From Bog-877 sp049518775 (GTDB lineage Bacteria > Chloroflexota > Dormibacteria > Aeolococcales > Bog-877): a stretch of DNA of 9,795 nt. The notes under the pieces were generated by a model that did no database searches, was not told the origin of the DNA, and saw only the letters and a program-made list of their open reading frames with translations. Shown piece by piece: positions 6,940 through 9,795 of the stretch. A program made the position numbers and the translations under genes. Where the stretch lies: the NCBI GenBank assembly GCA_049518775.1, contig JBEKRL010000068.1, forward strand, positions 1 to 9,795, read 5' to 3'. How positions within the stretch are numbered: the stretch's first letter is position 1; each line of letters starts with the position of its first letter.

Positions 6940-7521
6940 TTAGGCAGCCTCCCTGAGAGACGGAGCGCAGGCATCGCTGCGGAGCTTGGAGATGGCGCGC
7001 TTGTAGAGACCGCGTACCCTCTCCCGGGGTACCCCCCAGTTGGCCGCTATCTCACGCGTGGTGCGACCCTCGATGAGGTGGGCACGGACCACCCGGGCCT
7101 GTCTGGGAGTCAGCCGAGAGAGGATCTCCTGAACGGTGTCGGCCTGGCACACGATGCCCGAGGGGTCAGACCCGGAGTCTCCCAGGGCTTCGTGACCGGG
7201 ATTTGCCTCCAGCAGCGCCTCCAGCGAAGGCCCGGAGTAGCGGGCGCGGACCTGGTCCGACTCCCAGCGGTGGTGCCAACGGTGAAAGGCAATACTGCGG
7301 AGCCAGGCGCGAAGGCTGGCCTCGCGGTCCCCCTGGAACGTGTGGATCCGGGTGATGGCCGTCGCGAACACGTCTTGTACCAGGTCGGCCCGATCCTCCG
7401 GTGGCCTGCGTCCAAAGCAGCGCTCCACGTCTCCCCGGAACGTGAGGAACATCCATGCCACCGCCTCGGGCTGGCCCTCGCGGAGCGGGTTGATCCAGGT
7501 CGCGAATTCCGTATCCCCCAC
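6940..7521 (-). CDS. ECF-like sigma-70 family RNA polymerase sigma factor
   Basis: A 193-residue sigma factor with region 2 and region 4 only. I choose GTG 7519-7521 as start because GAGGAGGGG (7528-7536) lies six bases upstream; the frame extends 40 more codons, but that part is Gly/Arg/Cys-rich and not sigma-like. Region 2 covers about residues 14-90, with DLVQDVFATAITRI (core-binding, -10 helix) and SLRAWLRSIAFHRW. A linker of about 40 residues follows. Region 4 (about 130-182) holds LTPRQARVVRAHLIEG and the helix-turn-helix TTREIAANWGVPRERVRG, the usual -35 reader. No anti-sigma gene is next to it. The divergent neighbour is a two-component system, and the gene directly downstream in the same direction starts the Tad operon, so control of pilus genes is a fair inference. 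Which ECF group it belongs to is not clear from sequence. Confidence 0.92.
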   Translation of the reverse strand: MGDTEFATWINPLREGQPEAVAWMFLTFRGDVERCFGRRPPEDRADLVQDVFATAITRIHTFQGDREASLRAWLRSIAFHRWHHRWESDQVRARYSGPSLEALLEANPGHEALGDSGSDPSGIVCQADTVQEILSRLTPRQARVVRAHLIEGRTTREIAANWGVPRERVRGLYKRAISKLRSDACAPSLREAA

Positions 7522-7527
7522 TTGAGA

Positions 7528-7536
7528 CCCCTCCTC
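7528..7536 (-). promoter_or_regulatory. Ribosome binding site of the sigma-factor gene
   Basis: On the minus strand GAGGAGGGG precedes the GTG at 7519-7521 by six bases. It is the best Shine-Dalgarno on this strand and decides the start codon against the upstream open frame. Confidence 0.75.
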
Positions 7537-7539
7537 ACC

Positions 7540-7557
7540 GGGTCCGCCCCCGGACCC
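7540..7557 (-). repeat. Leader hairpin just upstream of the sigma-factor Shine-Dalgarno
   Basis: A perfect 7-bp G/C-rich stem (GGGTCCG/CGGACCC) with a four-base loop lies three bases upstream of the sigma-factor Shine-Dalgarno in its likely mRNA leader. It does not include the ribosome site itself. It could stabilise the transcript or affect ribosome access; it has no T-tract, so it is not an intrinsic terminator. Confidence 0.45.
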
Positions 7558-7643
7558 AGGCCGGCAGTCTCGACCCCGGCAGACCCGGTTCTGTCCCGGC
7601 CCGCAGAGCCACTCCTCCCGGAATGTGCACGGAAATCGCACCC

Positions 7644-7675
7644 TTTGGACCAGGGCCCTCGCCAGCCCCTAATCT
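7644..7675 (+). promoter_or_regulatory. Possible promoter of the two-component operon
   Basis: TAATCT (7670-7675) fits a TAnnnT -10 element about 27 bases before the response-regulator start. The nearest -35-like sequence is TTGGAC (7645-7650) at 19-bp spacing, a weak match. This is the only candidate I see in the 180-bp divergent region; it is a prediction. Confidence 0.25.
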
Positions 7676-7689
7676 GTGCAGCGAGCCGT

Positions 7690-7696
7690 GGAGGGA
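7690..7696 (+). promoter_or_regulatory. Ribosome binding site fixing a TTG start
   Basis: GGAGGGA lies five bases before TTG 7702-7704. It is a near-consensus Shine-Dalgarno and supports a TTG start for the response regulator, since no ATG or GTG is placed between here and the first receiver-domain strand (EILVVDDD). Confidence 0.75.
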
Positions 7697-7701
7697 CAGG
7701 C

Positions 7702-8394
7702 TTGTCAGCTGGGGACAGGTCGGAGATATTGGTGGTCGACGACGATCCTGAAAGCCTTCGCGCCATCGCTGACCTCTTGAGCGCTGACGGCTACCGAGTC
7801 GTCTGCACCACCGGTGGACGCGAGGCGCTGCGCCGGATCGCCAAGGAGCGCCCCGACTGCGTGGTGCTGGACTACGCCATGCCCGAGGTGAGCGGGCTCG
7901 AGGTCCTGCGAATGCTGCGCGACTCCGGCGACCAGGTTCCGGTGGTGATGCTGAGCGCCAAGCTCGATTCCTACGACAAGGTGGCCGGATACTCGAGCGG
8001 AGCCGATGTGTATGTCGGCAAGGACGAGGATCCCGGAGTGTTGCGAGCGGCGGTGCGCCGCTTGTTGCAGCGTCGAGGGCGCGACGCGACGAGGATCGAC
8101 GCCGGGGGGTTGACGATCGACGTCTCGACCTGGTCCTGCACAGTGGACGGCGAGCCGGTCAGCCTGCCGCCCCGTCTGTTCACGCTCCTTCACGTCCTGG
8201 CCAGCCAGCAGGGTCGGGTCCTGCGCAAGGAGCAGCTGGTCCGCCAGGTCTGGGGCGTCAACTCCGATATCTACAATCGTGCCGTCGACAACGCGGTGGT
8301 GGAACTGCGCCGTTTGCTCGGAGACAGCAGCGCCCACCCGCGCTTTGTGCACACTGTGCGTGGCGTCGGGTACAAGTTCGAGGTGGGGGAATGA
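7702..8394 (+). CDS. OmpR/PhoB-family response regulator
   Basis: A 230-residue DNA-binding response regulator. The start is TTG 7702, chosen from the strong Shine-Dalgarno and from the receiver domain starting eight residues later; the frame stays open far upstream but runs antisense through the sigma gene. Receiver domain about 8-122: acidic cluster Asp13-Asp15, phospho-acceptor Asp57 in CVVLDYAMPEVSG, Ser85 in the VVMLSA strand, Tyr104 and Lys107. The Lys is followed by Asp (GKDEDPG) instead of the usual Pro. A winged-helix Trans_Reg_C domain (about 131-228) follows, with PPRLFTLLHVLASQQGRVLRKEQL, the recognition region RAVDNAVVELRRLLG and the wing FVHTVRGVGYKFE. Its stop overlaps the kinase start as ATGA, so the two are co-translated partners. 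Targets are unknown; the divergent sigma factor and the Tad operon behind it are candidates by position. Confidence 0.95.
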   Translation: MSAGDRSEILVVDDDPESLRAIADLLSADGYRVVCTTGGREALRRIAKERPDCVVLDYAMPEVSGLEVLRMLRDSGDQVPVVMLSAKLDSYDKVAGYSSGADVYVGKDEDPGVLRAAVRRLLQRRGRDATRIDAGGLTIDVSTWSCTVDGEPVSLPPRLFTLLHVLASQQGRVLRKEQLVRQVWGVNSDIYNRAVDNAVVELRRLLGDSSAHPRFVHTVRGVGYKFEVGE

Positions 8395-9503
8395 GACCGC
8401 CTTGGTGGCCGACTGAGGCTGCCGCGGCGGTGCCGGCATCCGATGTGGCCAGCGAGATCGTGGGGGGCTCGCTGGCGGGAGTCGCGGTCTTCGACTCCTC
8501 GGGCCGTCTTGCCTACTCCAACGATGCCTTTCAGCAGTCCTCACTGCTTCTGGCTCTGGTCGACCCCGCCGGGTATCTTGCCGATGGTTCCTTGGAGCAG
8601 GTCCGCCGCGCAGTCGTCCAGCGCGGGAGCGCCGCCAGACCCCGGGCTGCCGTCACCAGCTCGGGTGGGCAACCGCTGGACGTCGAGCTGATCCCCCTGA
8701 GGGCCGCGCCCGAGTGGACGGCGCTGGTGGTCCGTCCGCGGGGCCTGGGCCAAGATCAAAGCGCCGACCAGCTCACGCTGAGCATCCTCGTGCATGAACT
8801 CAAGGGCTCGCTGCTGCTGGCCAACGAGTCGCTGGAGGCGCTGATCCAGATCGCGGAGTCGGGCCCCACCGAGCTTCGCGCGGCGGTCACCCGCCAGGCT
8901 CGCTCCGTGGCGCGGCTCAGCGCCCTGGTCCAGGGCCTCGGCGACCTCAGCTCGGCCCGAGAGATGGTCCGGACCCGCCAACCGAGGACCCGGGTAGACC
9001 TCGGCCGGCTGGTCGAGGAGATCGGGGCCTCGTACCAAGAGCTGGCCGCCGCCAACGGCCAGCAGTTGGACCTCCAAGTCGATCTGGCGGTGCCCCGCAT
9101 CGAAGGGGAGCCGGCATTACTGGGCAGGGCCATCGCCAACCTGGTGGACAATGCCCTCAAGTACGGTTCATCCGCCCGTCCGGTGCGGCTCGGGCTGAGG
9201 CGCAGAGGCGCCCTCGCCGTGGTCGAGGTGGAGGACAGCGGGCCTGGGATCGACCCTGAGGACCAGGCCAAGATCTTCACTGAGTTCGTCAGACTCCCAG
9301 GGGCTCGAGCAGGGCAGACCCCAGGGAGCGGGCTCGGCCTGGCGGTGGCCAGGCGCGTCGCCGAGGCCCACGGGGGACGGCTCTCGCTGGAAAGCCACCC
9401 TGGCGTTGGCAGCGTCTTCAGACTCAGCTTCCTTCTCGGTCGAGAGGCCGTAGGAAGCGAGGACGAGGCTGGAGGTCCCCACTTGGGAGAGACGTCCCGC
9501 TGA
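8391..9503 (+). CDS. Soluble PAS-like histidine kinase with unusual H-box
   Basis: A 370-residue sensor kinase starting at ATG 8391, which overlaps the response-regulator stop and has AGGTGGGGGA in front. No membrane segment is visible, so it should sense a cytoplasmic signal. Residues about 18-115 look like a PAS-type sensor (SLAGVAVFDSSGRLAYSNDAF, then a VELIPLRAAPEWTALVV strand pair). The HisKA-like dimerisation domain (about 126-190) has phospho-acceptor His135 in LVHELKGSLLL; the canonical HELRTPL is here HELKGSL, so the Thr and Pro are replaced by Gly and Ser. The HATPase_c domain (about 240-350) is complete: N-box IANLVDNALKYG (Asn250, Asn254), G1 DSGPGID (from 282), F-box KIFTEFVR and G2 GSGLGLA (from 312). 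It should autophosphorylate; phosphatase activity towards the partner is doubtful. The last 20 residues are acidic and Gly-rich. Confidence 0.94.
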   Translation: MRPPWWPTEAAAAVPASDVASEIVGGSLAGVAVFDSSGRLAYSNDAFQQSSLLLALVDPAGYLADGSLEQVRRAVVQRGSAARPRAAVTSSGGQPLDVELIPLRAAPEWTALVVRPRGLGQDQSADQLTLSILVHELKGSLLLANESLEALIQIAESGPTELRAAVTRQARSVARLSALVQGLGDLSSAREMVRTRQPRTRVDLGRLVEEIGASYQELAAANGQQLDLQVDLAVPRIEGEPALLGRAIANLVDNALKYGSSARPVRLGLRRRGALAVVEVEDSGPGIDPEDQAKIFTEFVRLPGARAGQTPGSGLGLAVARRVAEAHGGRLSLESHPGVGSVFRLSFLLGREAVGSEDEAGGPHLGETSR

Positions 9504-9561
9504 GCTGGCCAGGTTCGGTGCCGGTCAGGGTTGGGGGCCGGTGTGGGACGTGGCCCTCCAA

Positions 9562-9594
9562 GCCGGATCAGAGGTTGACATCCTCTGGTCCGGC
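9562..9594. repeat. Hairpin with TTGACAT loop between the kinase gene and tRNA-Lys
   Basis: A 13-bp inverted repeat (arms 9562-9574 and 9582-9594, one T-G mismatch that can be a wobble pair in RNA) encloses a seven-base loop TTGACAT (9575-9581). Downstream there is no T-run, so a classical rho-independent terminator is not shown, although its place after the kinase stop (9503) would suit transcript end formation. The loop also spells a perfect -35 hexamer for a promoter towards the tRNA. Confidence 0.6.
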
Positions 9595-9607
9595 CAGACG
9601 GTACACT
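9575..9607 (+). promoter_or_regulatory. Possible promoter of the tRNA-Lys gene
   Basis: TTGACA (9575-9580) and TACACT (9602-9607) lie on the coding strand just upstream of the tRNA, and a start near 9614 would leave a short 5' leader for RNase P. The spacing is 21 bp, longer than the usual 16-19, so this is a weak prediction. The -10-like part lies in a second imperfect inverted repeat (9600-9621). Confidence 0.3.
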
Positions 9608-9623
9608 CCCGAGTGGGTACCAA

Positions 9624-9700
9624 GCCCGCATGGCTCAATTGGCTAGAGCAGGGGACTCTTAATCCCAAGGTTGCAGGTTCGATTCCTGCTGCGGGCACCA
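9624..9700 (+). tRNA. tRNA-Lys (anticodon CTT), CCA encoded
   Basis: A full cloverleaf of 77 bases can be drawn by eye. The acceptor stem is GCCCGCA (9624-9630) with TGCGGGC (9690-9696). The D-arm is GCTC/GAGC. The anticodon arm is GGGGA-CTCTTAA-TCCCA with anticodon CTT at 9658-9660, reading AAG. The T-arm is GCAGG-TTCGATT-CCTGC. The discriminator is A (9697) and CCA is encoded (9698-9700). The first pair of the anticodon stem (positions 27-43) is G-A rather than a Watson-Crick pair, while the other four are sound. Loop residues T33 and A37 are as expected. Confidence 0.96.
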
Positions 9701-9724
9701 CTTTCGTGGGGAGGTACAGCTCAG

Positions 9725-9737
9725 GGCACCACGTGCC
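9725..9737. repeat. Small inverted repeat GGCAC-N3-GTGCC after the tRNA
   Basis: A perfect 5-bp inverted repeat about 25 bases after the tRNA CCA end. It has no T-tract. It may be chance in GC-rich DNA; it is the only structure I see between the tRNA and the right edge, apart from a TTGACA at 9745-9750. Confidence 0.3.
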
Positions 9738-9795
9738 AATCCTGTTGACACACCCCCAGCGCGGCCCGGGCTCTGGCCATGACCGGGAGGTCGTG

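Noticed and set aside
7522..7641. 40-codon N-terminal extension of the sigma factor to ATG 7641
   Set aside because: The extension is Gly/Arg/Cys-rich and contains the leader hairpin and Shine-Dalgarno region; the GTG at 7519-7521 is better supported.
7078..7701. N-terminal extension of the response regulator by 208 codons
   Set aside because: It runs antisense through the sigma gene and has no domain; the TTG at 7702 has a strong Shine-Dalgarno and suits OmpR-family length.
9721..9795. Possible C-terminus of a minus-strand gene (24 codons ending in TGA, complement of 9721-9723)
   Set aside because: Codon third positions are mostly G/C, which would fit, but the other two minus frames are also open over this short stretch and no family motif is visible.
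9779..9795. ATG at 9779 as the start of a plus-strand gene leaving the window
   Set aside because: No Shine-Dalgarno in front and only five codons visible.
1..9795. CRISPR array, insertion sequence, or attachment site at the tRNA
   Set aside because: No spaced direct repeats, no transposase or integrase motif, and no second copy of the tRNA 3' end within the window.

Overview
This high-GC window (roughly two-thirds G+C by eye, many GTG/TTG starts, strongly GC-rich third codon positions) looks like the chromosome of a high-GC bacterium with a Tad (tight adherence / Flp, type IVc) pilus of the kind seen in Actinomycetota and Chloroflexota/Dormibacterota-like lineages. The sequence alone does not settle the phylum. 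No secretin gene is visible, which fits a single-membrane cell, but the locus continues beyond the left edge.

Positions 1-6803, minus strand: eight tightly packed genes read right to left. They are a CpaB-like SAF-domain protein, a TadZ-like ParA/MinD-family protein with a degenerate P-loop, the TadA/CpaF secretion ATPase, the TadB and TadC inner-membrane platform proteins, two TadE-type minor pseudopilins, and a TadG-like protein cut by the left edge. Junctions range from 4-nt overlaps (ATGA/GTGA) to 4-nt gaps, so this is almost certainly one operon. The Flp major pilin and the prepilin peptidase are not in the window.

Positions 6940-7521, minus strand: a small sigma-70 family (ECF-like) sigma factor lies just upstream of the Tad operon in the same direction. 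The 136-bp gap holds an AT-rich patch with the inverted repeat GTTAC-N6-GTAAC. This position makes the sigma factor a candidate regulator of the pilus genes.

Positions 7702-9503, plus strand: a divergent two-component system. It comprises an OmpR/PhoB-type response regulator (TTG start with a strong Shine-Dalgarno) overlapping by ATGA a soluble PAS-like histidine kinase. The kinase H-box lacks the Thr and Pro usually found after HEL[RK], and the regulator lacks the usual Pro after its conserved Lys.

Positions 9504-9795: a 13-bp-stem hairpin whose loop reads TTGACAT, a second smaller inverted repeat, then tRNA-Lys(CTT) with encoded CCA. The last ~95 bases hold no gene I can support.

The likely picture is a surface-pilus locus with an adjacent sigma factor and a cytoplasmic two-component system that could adjust when the pilus is made. 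The regulatory links are inferred from gene order only.
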